NCBI GenBank assembly: GCA_917880885.1
Contig: OU862920.1
Span: 43,249,019 to 43,313,018, forward strand
Direction of reading: 5' to 3'
DNA: 64,000 bases
Source of the DNA: Limnephilus marmoratus
Lineage: Eukaryota; Arthropoda; Insecta; Trichoptera; Limnephilidae
The position numbers and the translations under genes are program-made. Below, one piece after another: positions 33,401 to 48,400 of this stretch. The first letter of the stretch is position 1; the number at the start of each line of letters is the position of its first letter. Below the pieces are notes generated by a model. That model saw nothing but the letters and a program-made list of their open reading frames with translations. It had not been told where the DNA came from and did no database searches.

Positions 33401-36400
33401 AGTTGCAAAAATGACTCCGGTCGAACCCTCAAGGGTAAGTTGCAATCGAGTTAGGGTGTTCATCTTAGAGTGAGGTTCTGAAGTAAAACCGTTCTTGAAT
33501 ACTTCGCCGGTCTCGCAATACAAATTTAATAATTATTTCGCCTGACTCGCGAACATAACACGAGACGTACGGTGAACACGTTTCTGACGCCATTAAATTT
33601 TTCGCAATTATCCATGCATTCTTTCACACTGCTTCCATTAAACATGCGTCTGTGTTGTTTCAAGAGCGTGGAAAGCGACCGATCGTTTGTCAATGTTTAG
33701 ACGTGTTTAACAATAAAAAACTTGTTATTTGTTTTAATTTTAACCATGTACAAAATTGCCTCTAATTACAATGCAAGAAATAAGATCCAGATTTTTTTTA
33801 AATTTCATTAAAATTGCGGATTGCACTGATTATTTATACCGTTTATATGTATGTACCTCTCTCAATTTAAAAAAAAAGTTAATGTCAAAAGAACCCGTTG
33901 ACAAACTGATATCAATCAGTTTAACGGGACTTTTTAAAAATGTAAAAAAGGAATTTTATTAATAAAAAAATAATAAAAAATTTATTGTTATCCTGATAAA
34001 TAAGGTAAATGTCAAAACGTTAATTTTTAGCTCGACAGAGTTAATAAATGTTTAAAAATCAATAATTATCAGCTTGACAAAGTTTATAAAGGTTCTAAAA
34101 GTAATTGTTAGCTTGACAAAGTTAATACATATAAAGTCGTTAATTATTAGCTTGAAAACGTTAATAAATCTCAAAACGTTAACAGTAACAAAGTTGACAA
34201 AGTTAGTAAAGTTAAAGAGTAGCTTGATAAAGTTAATAAAAATGTCACAACTTTATTCATTAACTTGAAGAAGTTAATAAACGTCAAAAAACTCATTGTT
34301 AGCTTGATAATAAACTTGAAAGTTAATATTGTTTTTTTTATACAGTACATTTGGCCTTGCACTCCCAACAGTTAATAAAACTTATTCGTTTTCTTCTAAA
34401 CTAGGGGTGATATGGTACCGAGGTGAACACATGATTTGAACTCATACCTTCATATTGTATGGTCTCAGATCTTGCAAAAACTTTTATCTGTGTTTAAATT
34501 AGCGTTAGTGTTAACGTTTTCTACTGGCACATATATAATATGCGTTTAGGTAGCATAATACACGTCGAGTTCAAGGCAGTTATCACTCGAACAATAACAA
34601 ATAATACCTTACTGAAAGTCGCAAGATGTGCGGTAGTTTCCCCATTGTGAGCTGGGGAGAGCGTAGAATGCAAGAGAGATCCAACAATATCAATGCTACG
34701 GTTGTAAAGACCCATACGCATCTCTTACGCGACACTCGCGAGCAGTTGGCACCGCGAGAAAAGGCGGACTTTATGCATCGTGGTCCACCACTCTTGGTAG
34801 AGCCTTTAAGCTCCGCGCCAGTATTATATCGAACAATTCCGTTAAATTAGCGTTGGATCGGATTGCAGAAGACCGGCTGAGGTTCCCGTTAGCCACACGG
34901 CATCGTCCTGCATTCAGTAATTTATTGATGTCGTGTGGCAATTAGAAAAAATGCGCGTTTCTGTTGCTCGCGACGATTACAAGAACCGACCAAGGGGAAA
35001 CGCCCTTAGGAAACGAGACGTCATTTTATTTGTTTTCGTTCAGCAGAAAAGTTTCGGAGGAGTGATCTTCGAGAACCGAAGGCTCTCAAATATTTACCAA
35101 AATGTTTTCGCAACATAAATGTCGAAAGTCAAATACGCGGCGTTTAACTTGCTGGAGTGAATATTAAAAAGAAAAGCTAAAACCCATCAATATTCAAAGA
35201 ATTTTCGATGTTTAGAGCGTAACATGTGATTTTCCAGACAGACGTGGGGAGTTCCTGCCGCTGAGAGCTCTTATTTTAATTCATTTATACTGGGTTTTTA
35301 CCAATATTTTATAGTATGAACAATTCAGTTAAAATTACAAAACAATTTTAGAATGCTTTTATTTCTTACACGCTTCATTTGTGAGAAAGAGGGAATCTAT
35401 AAATGCTGCTCTTTAATTAATAATTTTACTCTCATTTTCTGAACAAGCTTAAAATCATTTTCCATTTTGTTATCGTTCAACTTTTCCAGTCGTTAACCGG
35501 TAAATTATATTTTGAGATATCTATTTGCACCTCCAGACTGTGTCAGTGGGTCGCGCAATTTTACGCCAGAGTCCGGATAATGGGGATTTAGGTTAATGCA
35601 ATATTATTGTTTCGGTAATTATGCTAACTTGGCACATCAGCAACACATAATAATAATTCAATAATAGTATAAATAAATCGTATAAAAATTGTGTCACTCT
35701 TACGACTAGGTGTTATGTTATATACAAAGCATTTTTCGGCAAGGAAGTAAAATGAAAATAATCTAAGTAATTATTTAATGGACTTTTTTTCGTTGCCTTC
35801 ATTGTCTTATTATTTGTAAAATTACGAACAATGTGATTAGATGGCTGAAATGAGGGAAAACCATATTATATTTTGCAACTTCATATTATATTGTGATATT
35901 TTTTGCTTCCTGTTTTCGCCTTTTTGGTTTATTTACTTTTAATTTAGTATAGATGTAACATGTGTAACCTTGCGATTTTTTTGTTGACTAGATTAAAAAA
36001 AAACTTCCACATAGGCAGTGTTTTTTTTTCAATGTTTATATTTCGTTTTAATTGTTATGTTTCTGGCCAAGTTTTAATAATTGTATTTTTTGTCGAACCT
36101 ATATGATTATTAAAATTCTAACGTTTTACTAGTTGTACTAATACAATAATAGCCAGTTCGCTCAATTCGACCACAAAATCTAGATATCTCAAGATAAATC
36201 AAGATAACTTTATCAATAGTAAAGCATCGCGCGCCACGTTTGCGAAAGCCTTGCCTTAGGGTCTGTGGTGGGCCAATAAACCCGCACACCGATATAAAAA
36301 CACGCAAACCTCCCAGGAATATCGGCCTTTATCCCTCTCATTTCCTCTGCTATATTTCTGCAACCTTACAGTGTGTAGATTCCATGGGCAGAGTTGTATG

Positions 36401-39400
36401 ACTGCAAACGTGTTTTAGAACGCACTCCAATGCCGGTTAACCCGAAATCAAGCCTACAGAATGTCCGAGAAATGAGATCCTTACACATATAAGATCCTTA
36501 CACATATAAGTGGTAAAATCACGTAAGATCGAAAATGAGATTGCAGTCTCGAAAATTAGTCTAAGAAAGAAGACTGGTTTGAAAAAGGAGCGTCACGGGA
36601 ATGGAAACTGGGCAAGTTGATGGGAGAAGTCGTGGCATAATTTAATCACAATTAGTAACCTTTTACTATCGTTAAAAATATAGAAGTGATGTAGAAACGG
36701 TTAGAGTAAATTGATTGAATATGAAAGAGTGATGACGTTAAGTGTGCAGGGTCTATCATAAGGCAGGTCACTAGAGCGTACCACTACGCATCTATAGCGC
36801 AAACTTGTTTGGATAATAATGTTATTGGAGACAGTAATGAACACAAGACAAGCATCGTTGTAGAGGAACAAAAAAAATATTTTTCGTATTTTTATTTTTG
36901 TTAGATAATTTAAATTAGTTTTACGGCATTTAAGAGAGGAAAACCTCGGGACAGTTTTTTCACAGAACTTTAACAATTCATCAAATTTCAAAGTTAATAT
37001 TAAATTCTGTAGAAGTTATGGATATATAAAAGTTTTGTTATTATTTCATAATATCTACTTGAATAAAAATATAGCTAGCAGACTTTCAAATTTGATGAAT
37101 TGTTCAAGTTCTGTGAAACAATTAGTCCAGCAGGTGTCACCCTAGAGAAAAATGATTGAAATACTGCTTACAATTTTAGTAACTATATCCGAATAGTCGT
37201 GCTAACACTTGAATTTTGAACTTGTTCTTAATCTGCAGTGATCAAAACAATTGAAACATTATTGTGGTATCACAAAAAAAAATTGAGTGCAGTTTACACG
37301 CGGTAGAAGCAAAACTTCTACCGCGAAAAAAATTACTTGAAAAGTGAAGTCATAATCAAAGCAATTAATGAGCGCAGACCTTGCGATATTTCCGTTTAAT
37401 ATCTCAACCAATAGGAGCCTGTAAAAGTGACATCATAATCAAAGTGGCCAATGAGCTTAGTTGATAAGTCGCAGATGCAGTGATCGTCATTTTTGTTTCA
37501 TCCGAAATCCAAATCACAACGGGGCTATATAAGTTTCACTTCAAAAACATGAAAGCAACAAATCAAGGATTAGAAAGTAAATTAATGTAACGGGATGCAA
37601 TACTAAATGTGTTATGTAAAGTTTAAAATATTGTATTTGATGAAAATACAAGAATAAAATATTCCAATTCCATAAAGGATGCATGGAAATATTCAAGTAA
37701 TTAAGGACTTGTACAATTTAAACGATAACCACGTGAAACACTGATTTAATATTACGGACTGTTTTCTGTAACCCTTTTTCACCGATGCGATGGTCCAAAT
37801 TTCATAATGTGTTTTGTATTTGAGCTTTATAAATAGACCAGCTTTCGCCTCGTGCCACCATCGTCCTCAGCGCTGAGCCGAGATATTAAAAATTATTGGT
37901 AGAGCTTCCAAAGCTTTGGGAAAAAGTGTGTACCAGCCTTGGAGACCTATCGCTGGGAGATCTTTATCTCGGTAGCAGTTCCAATATACATGCGTCAATT
38001 AATCTCAGTTCGAGAGATTAATATTAAACGATTGAGATGATTCAATATCTGATACACTGCTTGATGCCATCAAGTCGCGTCTTTGAAGGCAGATGAGCTT
38101 AAAATAACTGGTCAGTGTTGTTTAGCCTTTGACTTTTCAAACTTTTTTAATGTGATTACAAATATCAAATATCAATCTATGGTTTTCTGGATAATGGTGT
38201 ATACTGTGAGACTAAAGGAAGTATGGAAGAGGAAGAAGAAAGTTTTTAAGTGACCAAATAGCCAAGCTAGAATGGAATAGCGAATTAAAAATGTAATACA
38301 TAAAATTAAATAGCTAAGTTAGAATTGATTAGCAAACATTCCAAAAAACTTTTCCCCTCTGATCTTAAACTATAGTACAATACCAGTTCAGACCCGTAAA
38401 AAATCGTAGGATATTATAATTGTAGGATGTGTGTTATGTAAAATATTTGTTTCATGATCATTATTTTTCAAAAGAAGAAATTTAGCTTATTTAGACATCT
38501 TCTACCAATGACGTTATAAAAATACAAGACACGGTGTATTAATACTAATCGAACAAAAAATGGACCACCATGAATGGATCGCATGAATAGAATAGACATG
38601 TAGACATTGGACAGAATATTTAGGTATATATAAACCTAAATTTAATATTGTTTAATGCTAAAATGAGTCCACAGAAACTAGTTGTCTGAATAACGTATAA
38701 TTTTTCACTTTATAAATTCATCAAAGGATTTGAACAAAAGAATGATAATGAATGTAGAGTGATTTATTAATAAAATTGTTTCGGAACTCACATTGTCGCT
38801 TGTCTGATATAATAATTTCCAATTATCAACGAATACCGAAATTAGGATGTTTAATAAACATCACTTCAAATCGATTTTGTTAAAATAATTGCAATCTTTA
38901 TATATAATTGCAAGATTCTTCTCGAACTAACTGTAACACTAGAGTGTTTTGGATAAATATAGCCATTTTTATTTTAAAGTGCATAATCTATTGACTTTTC
39001 TACTAGTCTAGGATGAATTTTTGAGTGAAAATTCCATTAGCACCGTTGTGATTTGAAGTTCGATGAAACGCAAAACAGCGACACTAAAAAGAGACACACA
39101 ATCATCTATAGGATTTAGCCTGCGAGAAAAAGAGATAGTATAATCGGTCTCCTCTTTGTGCGGTGCTTCGTAGCCTCCCCACTGTTGTCTACTTTAGTTT
39201 TTTTAAGGTTTCATTTCTACCGCGTGTGATTGCACACTCTGATTTTTTTATTTTTTTTATTTTAGGAATAACTTAATGATTAAAACCTCAAAGAGGAAAA
39301 CCCCAATGCAATCTCTATTCTTCTTCTAATTTCTTTCTAAGATCTTTTTCTAATTTTATGTTTCAAATTTTCGTTTGAGACTCGCTAATATTGACTTCAA

Positions 39401-42400
39401 TGATTAAATATTACAATTTGTTTAATATTAAGTTATTAAAAAAAACATTACTCAGTAACCCGTTTCTGGCGATATAGATTATTATTTGAAACGAATATCA
39501 AACGTGAAAAGTGTGATCTTTTAATAACTTTAATGTCGTGTGTTTGCTGCACCCAGCTGCTAAAATATCAATCATCACACTATTATTAAAACTGAATCTT
39601 CCTCTTCATATCTAATGCGACAATACATGACAGCATTTACCAAAATAATTGAGCTAGACGTATAATAACGATAATAATTATTTAATTAATAAGACGTATA
39701 ATAACGATAATAATTATTTATGTCAGAGTCAAGGTATTATTTATTTGCGACGGAATTATGAGACAATATATCCGGGCCAGATAATCTGGCTAAAATAATA
39801 ATATGTAGAGTGAATTTTCAGAACAGTTGCTCTGTTTTCATCCTTGCTATGTTTGAAAAAAAATCGATAAAGAAAAAATGTTATATTGTTGAAGACGAAA
39901 CTATTTTTATTTTACATAATTTGTGTGAATATTTTTCGTGCATGGTGCAGCGCCCCAAATATTTTAAAACCCTCAAATGAATAACTTCATTTATGTATGC
40001 GTAAATGCAGATTTATTGAAACATCATTGTAAATAAAGGATTTTTTTATTTGACTTCTTTTAGTCATTTATTATGAACGCAAAAACGTGTGGTTACAATT
40101 TGTAAAACGTAGCAGAACTCGTCGAAAATTACAAAATTTCGATGATTAACAAACTTTTCTGGGGTTAAAAAATAATTATTATATTAGCATAAAATTATTA
40201 TTTTTTGACGCCTTAGGCCCGGGTCTATTTTGATGGAAGGTCAAAATATTTCCGCTTTGCAATTAAATTCAAATAAATGGAATATTTCTGAACGCTTCCG
40301 TAAACTAAAAACTGTTTTTGAAAGGTGATAAAGAACGATTTCAATTTTTTTAATTCAAAATAATTACTTAATCTTTCAAACATAAAAACGTTTAATACAG
40401 ACACAAATGTTTTAAAAATGGCTCATTTTATGTTTTTCTAACTAAAATAATTGATAGCGAAAAAAATAAAAACATACTCATATTTTATTAACAAATGTAT
40501 TATAAACATCATCGTCAACTCACTTTTTTGTCGTTTCATGTAAAAATAATTACTAATATTAAAAAATTCATAAAAAAAGTTACATTTTTTTTTTTCAAAT
40601 TGCGGTCGAAACTTTGGTTTCATAAAGGTATATATTTTAATTATTTTGTGGTTAACTTGGATTTTAATACAAAGCGGGGTATTTTCTCTTTTTAACACCG
40701 TTTAGATCATATTTCTAACCATGATATTAAGGGAGACAACGATTTCCATGAGACCCAAATGATTTGTCCCGAAAAGCGAAATAAGTGGAAAAGGTTTTTG
40801 GATTCGTATTCAAAAAAATATTTGTTAATTCTAGAGTTATTTTAGTTTCTCACGTAGTTCATATTACAAGACAGGTTTTATTGATTTACGAGCCGGCGCT
40901 CATTTTGCAAACACTAACAAACGAAGTATTTGCTGATATTAAATATTTATTTTGTGTGAATTTGTGCATAAAATATAATAATATGATTTAGTTTGACGGA
41001 CGTACCATTAAGCTAGACAAAAAAATCAGAGTGTACAATTCACACACGGTAGAAGTGAAACCTTGAGAAAACTAAAGTAAACGAGAGTGGGGAGACTATG
41101 GAGCACTTTTTTTATCAATGTGAATGATGATTTTTTGCATATTTTAGTCGCCGAAATTCAGTGCATCTTTTCCTATACATTTGAACATCTTATTAATATT
41201 TATGTTTTCTTCTTCGGAGTCGCTAGATATCGCTATCTTTTTCGCTTCAAAAATTCTTGACATTGTGGTTAAGTCGGTCAAAACACAACTATAATAGTTA
41301 TCGCTCACAATCTCACAAAAATGAACTGAATAACGTCTGCCCTTAAGATGAAGTCATAGTAAATAATGCAAAATCATATGTTTTTGTTTTGAAAATTTGA
41401 TCGCTTAGAAGTATTGTAGATGCTTCAATTAAATACTGCGTGTAGAACATACCTTGGCCCTTAAAAATATCGGTCATTTTTTTTATAAGTTTTTTAATAA
41501 GCCTATAAAAAAAATAAAGTATAAGGTCTAAAAAACACACTTTCAAGTCCAAACTCTCCTATTTATAAACCCCTTTTCGGATATGGTTTTATTGTGTAAT
41601 GTGGAAAATTCAGTTTATTTTATAATAATCGCAAAAAAAGTTAATATTTACACCCAATCTTCCCAAAATAAAATAAAATATGCATTTTCGCGTTGATATT
41701 TTACAATACGGCCGCTAATCGACGAATTCGGTTATTCAAAGTGACCCCTATGGCGTCCACCGAAGAACAACTGTCCACGGCACAGTAGTGAACTAGTGGA
41801 TCGCCTTAATGTTAAACAGTGTACCTACTTCACAGCAGAAGTTCTTACTATACGATTTATGCTTTTATCTATATAAATAAACACATTTTCATTACAAGCT
41901 AATAGATATTTAATGGCACATGCTGCAACGACAAGAATAAGCATCTTTTTTTAAATGACTCAGTGACAACTCCGTGTGGAACAAAAAAAGATTTATGATA
42001 TCAGTACTATGATACGATCAGAAAAGCATCAATGATCAATCAAGCCAACAGACAACAATTACTTTACTGATTGTATAATAAGTATACCAGCACGTGCTTG
42101 ACAGACTTTAACCAGCTATTCCTGAGCACATTTGGAGTAAAAATGTAGATGTAATTTTGCTGTCCCGACGACATTTTTAAAAATTTAAAACAAATTTTTG
42201 AAGTGAAAACTTCTTTAGGACCGTTCTAATTTGAAAATCGATGAAACATTCAAACATCGAAAAACATTCATCTATAGGATTTAACCTTCGATAGAACGAG
42301 ATAGCAATATTTTTTTATTTATTTCACGGATACTCGGTTCCAATATAATACGATAAATCTACGGTCCCACGCAAGTTTCCTTTGGTCTAGCCGGTCTAGC

Positions 42401-45400
42401 GGTATAAAGCGCCTGACAAACATTAGCGGCCAGATATTCAGCGGACCAAGGATCGAATCCTACTAAATCGCAAAAGGAAAAAAAAATTGTAAAAACAATA
42501 TTTAATCTTCAAGCCACTCTAAAATGAACAGGCAAAGAAAACACAAAATAAAGCGACATCTAGCAGAAGAAAACAAAAAGATTAATAAGATTACCAAATG
42601 TACAGGAAAAGTTGCACTGGAATTCGATGACAAAAATATGGAAAAAATCATCATTCACATTGATAAAAATAAGTGCTTCGTAGTCTCCCCACTCTTATCT
42701 AATTTAGTTTTCTGGAGGTTTCACTTCTACCGTGTGTGAATTGCACAGTCTGATTTTTTTCCTCCACATGTCGCTATTGGGTACAACTTAGCGCTTTACG
42801 TGATATGCACTCCATCTCGTTCCCGCAGCACCGTTCAGATGAGATAGAGCACCTGTCGCGTGATATTTATATTGCGATGGGTGGCAGTGTTATCAGTGGA
42901 GAAGTGTGGTAGAAAATATATATTATATTTTAAATTGAAAAAGATGTCATACAGGAATCGTAGGTTAAAGTCTGTCGGACAGTTGATGACCCACCTTGTA
43001 TATGTACATAATTTGTAAAATGAGTGCTGTAACTTTAAATTAGAGATTGCTACGAATCGAAATAAACGATTTCAATCGTGTTACGGGTTACGTATATTCT
43101 TTAGTTCTCCTTTTAAAGTATTAAATATGACCGTTATTTAGGTTACCCGACGACTAGATTCTCCATATAAGGCCCAAGTCTCACTCAAGCGTCGGCATAC
43201 TTGGCTTGTCAATTACAATGTCGGTTGGATTCATGCCGCAAAAGGAAAAAAATGGTTGTGAAACACAATTGTAATAATTACCTCATAACACACCTGTTTC
43301 TTAAATTTGTCGCAGCGGCCAAACCTTCCCGAATTCACGCAAAATATGAAAAATTCGAGCACCAAACGCACTTACAAATCGTACGCACTTTTAAAATGTA
43401 GTTTACTTGGCTTTGAACCGGTAGAAATTGTTTTGGACATTGACTTGAACACTTTCACTGGCGTCACAAGGTACAACATGAGGAAATAATTATTATTGCA
43501 CTGGCGTTTTTTAGTATAGGTCAAACATAAACTGCGTTTACATCATAATTATGTATGTTGTTCGAAATTATCTCGACGCAGTATAACGTGATCTACGAGG
43601 ATTTAAGGTTTTTGCAACATACGAGTATCATCATTTGGTGTAAATACATATTAAGTCTTGGCTTTTAAATACATATTTAAAAGATAGATATTAGTTATTG
43701 TTTGTACTCTAACCAAGTCAATTCACACCACTTCCATTAAAAAAAATTGTGTGCAGTTCCCACTCAATAGAAGTGAAACTACTAGTGAGGCTACGAATCA
43801 CCGCACAAAGAGATCGATTAGTCTATCTCATCTCTCGCAGGCTAAATCCTATAGATGTAAATGTTTCTCTTTTTACTGTCGCTTTTTCGTGTCATCGAAT
43901 TTCAAATCGCAACGGTGCTAAAGAAGTTTTCACTACAATAAAATGTTTTCTGTGGGTAAATAAATAAATAATATCTTTCTTTTTCCGAAAACCTTTATTA
44001 TGTTCACCAGTCGGAAAACTCCACTAAATTGTTTTTGTTCATAATTTTAATTTTTATTTTTTATTGTGTTTAACAGACTGCGCGTTAATGTCTTATTTTA
44101 AATGATTTTTTAACCTTTTGATACCAGAGAGTAAATCACCCAAAAAATTCGGGTTTTTCGTTTATCGTAAGAGTAAAAAAGAATATGTTTTTATTTTCTC
44201 AATTTATTTTTTCTCATATATGTAACACGGTAAAAGCATATTATTTAAATTTGGATTAATCATATTATTATTTTAAAAAAATTAAAAAATCGAGATACTG
44301 AAGAATAATAATTAATTTAGAATTAATTACGAATAAATAGGTGTTTATTATTCTTTTTTTTTTAAATTACATTTTTTTTACTAAAAAAGAGGAATACACC
44401 TTAAAATTAATGGAAAGTAAAGAGAAATTCATTTCACGGTTGAGAACGTACTGGAGGCTGCTCATCCTTTAATTGATATTGTTCTGAAAAAATTAAAATA
44501 TCGGTCATAGGAATCTCCATCCTGAGAAAATTGTTAAGAAAATAAAGTGAAATTATTTTTATGCTTTAAGTACCGCTGTTAAGATAACATATTATGTAAA
44601 ACTCGTAAGTCAAAAACTGAAAATTTATAACGAAAAGCAGTTTAACTTCAAATTTGTTTATGACGTGAATGCCAAAGTTCTTTGCATTTTGCACATTTCG
44701 AATTATGATTATATTAGTTAAATATTTTAGGATTATATAACAATATGTATTATCTTATTATGTGTTTAAACATACCGAATTTCGGTTGGATATCCATTAA
44801 AAATTCTATTGAATTTCTGGATGGTTATCTGTTATTATTGTTATGTTGCATTTGCAGTCAAATGTAATGTTATTAGCCTACATCGATTAGCTAATGCCAC
44901 AGGTGTATTGGGCAGCTTTTTTATTCACCGTGAGCGTTATGTATGCAAACATTATTAAGTATCAATGTATGAATAATATGTTTAGTGCCAACTCTTTCAC
45001 ATTTTGACCCTATTTGGTATCTTGAAGGCTTCCAGCTGGTCGTCCGATAGTAACTTTATGACACATGATTAATTGCACTTTTTCACGCGTATCACTTGCG
45101 TAATAATTAAGCATTAAAGAAATATATATATAAATTGATTGATAGAATATGAAGGTTATCATTTTTTTTATTTGTTTTCTAGCTAAATAATTATAATCAC
45201 AAATGCTACTAAAATAATGATAGATATAGCTGCAAAAAATTTTAAATCCAAGGATGAATATTTCGGTTATGTACCTTCTTTCCGAAATACGCTTTTCCTC
45301 CTCCAGATTTTTCGGCGAGGCAAAGTCTTGAATCATTTCTGTGAACAAGAAAAACATTGATCAGTTGGAAACTCATGTTCTAAAAGCGAATATAAACTAT

Positions 45401-48400
45401 TTTTGTTTGTCGCATTTAAAAGTTGCGAACATATTTCTTTATTTTCGTTATTTGTTTTTGGGGTGTTATGTTTCGGACATCGTTGCAGTAGATCGTTGCA
45501 TCCGGTAGATGTACCGGATCTGTCCTGATGATGGACACTGCAACGATGTCAGAAACATTGGCTTAAGAAGGAGGTAGCGCAACACGGCATAGCACAACCC
45601 CAAAAACAAATAACGAAAATACTTTTGGCCGTGAAAATTTTAAAACGTATATTTCTTTATTTTTTACTTTACATTCTGATACAAAATTATTGGAACATAA
45701 ATGTAAACATTTTTAACTCAATGCGATGTTTCCATTTCGAGATATATGAACCCTTCGTGTTACCATTGAAAGAAAATAACAAAATAAAATTAAGTTAAAA
45801 TAAAATAACAAGCGATATTACAGACAATCTGTCTTGTGCCAGCTTTGATGAACTACCAATAACGTGTAATAAATAATAATCATTTGTAAATAAATGAAAA
45901 TAAAAATAAATTTTCAAACACGGTAGAATTTATTGAAACCTTCAGAAAACTATAGTAGACAAGAGTGGGAAGGCTACAAAACACCGCACAAAGAGGAGAC
46001 CAATTAGTCTATCTCATTCTCTCGCAGGCTAATGTGTTTGTCTCTTTTTAGTGTCGCTTTTTCGTTTAATCGAGTTTCAAATCACAACGGTGTTAAAGAA
46101 GTTTTAATTTCAATAAAATGTTAAGCTTTCATGTCCTTCATGGTTTTTGGTCAATTCTGTGTCGGAATGAAACGTGCTATCAGGAAAAGTATCCAACAAT
46201 AATAATAACACGAGCGAAATCAAGTTTCAATCTTTTAAAAAAAACTTTCTTTTATTCACAAAGAGGAGCAATCCTGGGAGGTCACAAATAAGACAAATTT
46301 ACATATTATTATTAGATACCTACGTCGGAAAATGTTCAGAATACCTTTACAATAATTAATGTTACAGCAGCAGAAGATTCATTACATTCAATACAGATTC
46401 TCACGGTCCCGCCGTTGTCCCTTTCTTTGTTCTGGAGACAGGTGAAATCCGCCATTAATAAAATGTACAACTTATCAACTTAATGATTTTTCATTGTGGA
46501 TAATTGGAATTTGTTCAAACAATGCTTTCGAACAGCATACCTGTACACTTGTACAAAGGTAGCTACGTTATAATTAATAGGTTTATTGCAGGAAGTTCAT
46601 GCAAATATTTTTTTAACAACTCGGAAGCTAATTAAGTCGGTTTTCCAACTAGGTAATTTTCAAGTTTGAAACATTACATCTGTTAAAGTTAAAAATATGT
46701 GAGCGACAAACCCTCGGTTGGTGGAGCTTGACGCTATTATTTGAACTAAACAGATTTAATAATATAATGAATAACTGATTACTTTGTATAAACCACTATT
46801 TTTAAAACAATATCAACATGTTTCAACAACACATTCATTTGAAGACAACATTGTTGTTGAAACATGTTGATATTGTTTTAAAAATAGTGGTTTATACAAA
46901 GTAATCAGTTATTCATTATATGAAAAATGATGCCACAAAGTAATTTTGCGAAGTTTGAAGAAGATTTAATAATGATTATGCGTATTCTTATTTCATAACA
47001 AATACCCTACCCTACCAACCCGGTTTTATTTTTAGTTTCAGAATTCCAGGCAATAAGAAAACTGAGAAAATTCTGCTTTTTATTTTTCATCTCGTTTACA
47101 TGTAAGCTTTGCGTAATTTAATCTAATTTAAATGTATCTATTTGTCACCGAATGTTTGTATGTTTAAAAAGTATGTTTTCTTTTGTAACTATTCATCCGT
47201 TTTTGTCTTATATTGTTTTTGTCGTACGTTTGAAAAAAAAGTAATTATAAAGCTGGTAAATTACATAACTTTGTACAGGAAATACCATATTTTAGGGCAA
47301 AATAAACATCATGCGAAAGGGGCGTTTTCTAATACGTAAAACGGTTTTTTGCTGCTTAAGTTTGTTAATTTAATAATGTTTCCATCACACTCGTACTTTC
47401 ATGAAATTCAAACGAGGTAAAGACGACTTTATTTATATACCTTAGTTATTAGATCGTTTTTGGAATTTAACCTTAATTATAAGGGAGAGCTCTGTACAAA
47501 TGTTTATAATATATTGTGGACAATAGTAAATTAGTTAATCTGATTTCAAATCAGGAATTTATTTAGAGATTTTTAAAAATATATATTAAATGGCACTAGG
47601 AGCAGAAAACAGTTGCGTGGTTCTAGAAAGAAAAGACAGAAAGCTCTGTACAATTTTTATGATCTCTTTGAGAGTTGTTAGTGGGATACAAAACAGATTT
47701 TCCGCTCGTATGAGGAAAATTGTACGACAGAAATAAAACGCTTTTTCTCTAAAAATGTTGTCTTTTGGGTCTCCTTAATTTCCTACTCTTTTGAGACACT
47801 TTTTGACCAGTAATAACTAAATAACTTTCTTTTCCTTTAAAATGATCTTCGTATTTCAAATTCATAAAAAAATGTTGATTTCATATTTCATCACAGCCGA
47901 AATGGTTGTGAATGGAAGCCCGAAACATCGGATTAATGGCAAAGTGTGGGGGCAGCTTCCATGAGTCGCTCCCGAGTCCGTCTCAGGTGACGGTGGAAAA
48001 AATAACTTGAGAGAGTTATGAAAATACGCGGGTATTATGGAGAGCGCCGGAATGCGGCGGCGGTCGGGCGGCCGCCTAAAATGGATCCCAGTAACGCGAT
48101 CACATCCAGAAATAGAATGCGCATGCGCCGACTAGGCCTGGCTCAACCGCGCTCCGAGCGCCGAACGCCGAACGCCTAGCGTCCATACATCGCGGCCTAA
48201 CCGACGCCGACGTCCCACAGGTGGAAACATTTCACTTGCATTTCGAAAATCGATGGAAATTTATAAATTAAAAGGTTTACATAGTAATTTTCAATTAATT
48301 AAAAATAAATTTCAGGTAGTTTCAGTAAATATTAATTACTAGCTGATGTCCCCCGCATTTCCCGGGCTTTATGCTACAGTTTTTGAAGGGAAATTTCTTA

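Noticed and set aside
34014..34368. 64/65-codon frames on both strands
   Set aside because: Lys/Leu/Thr periodic products of the degenerate tandem repeat.
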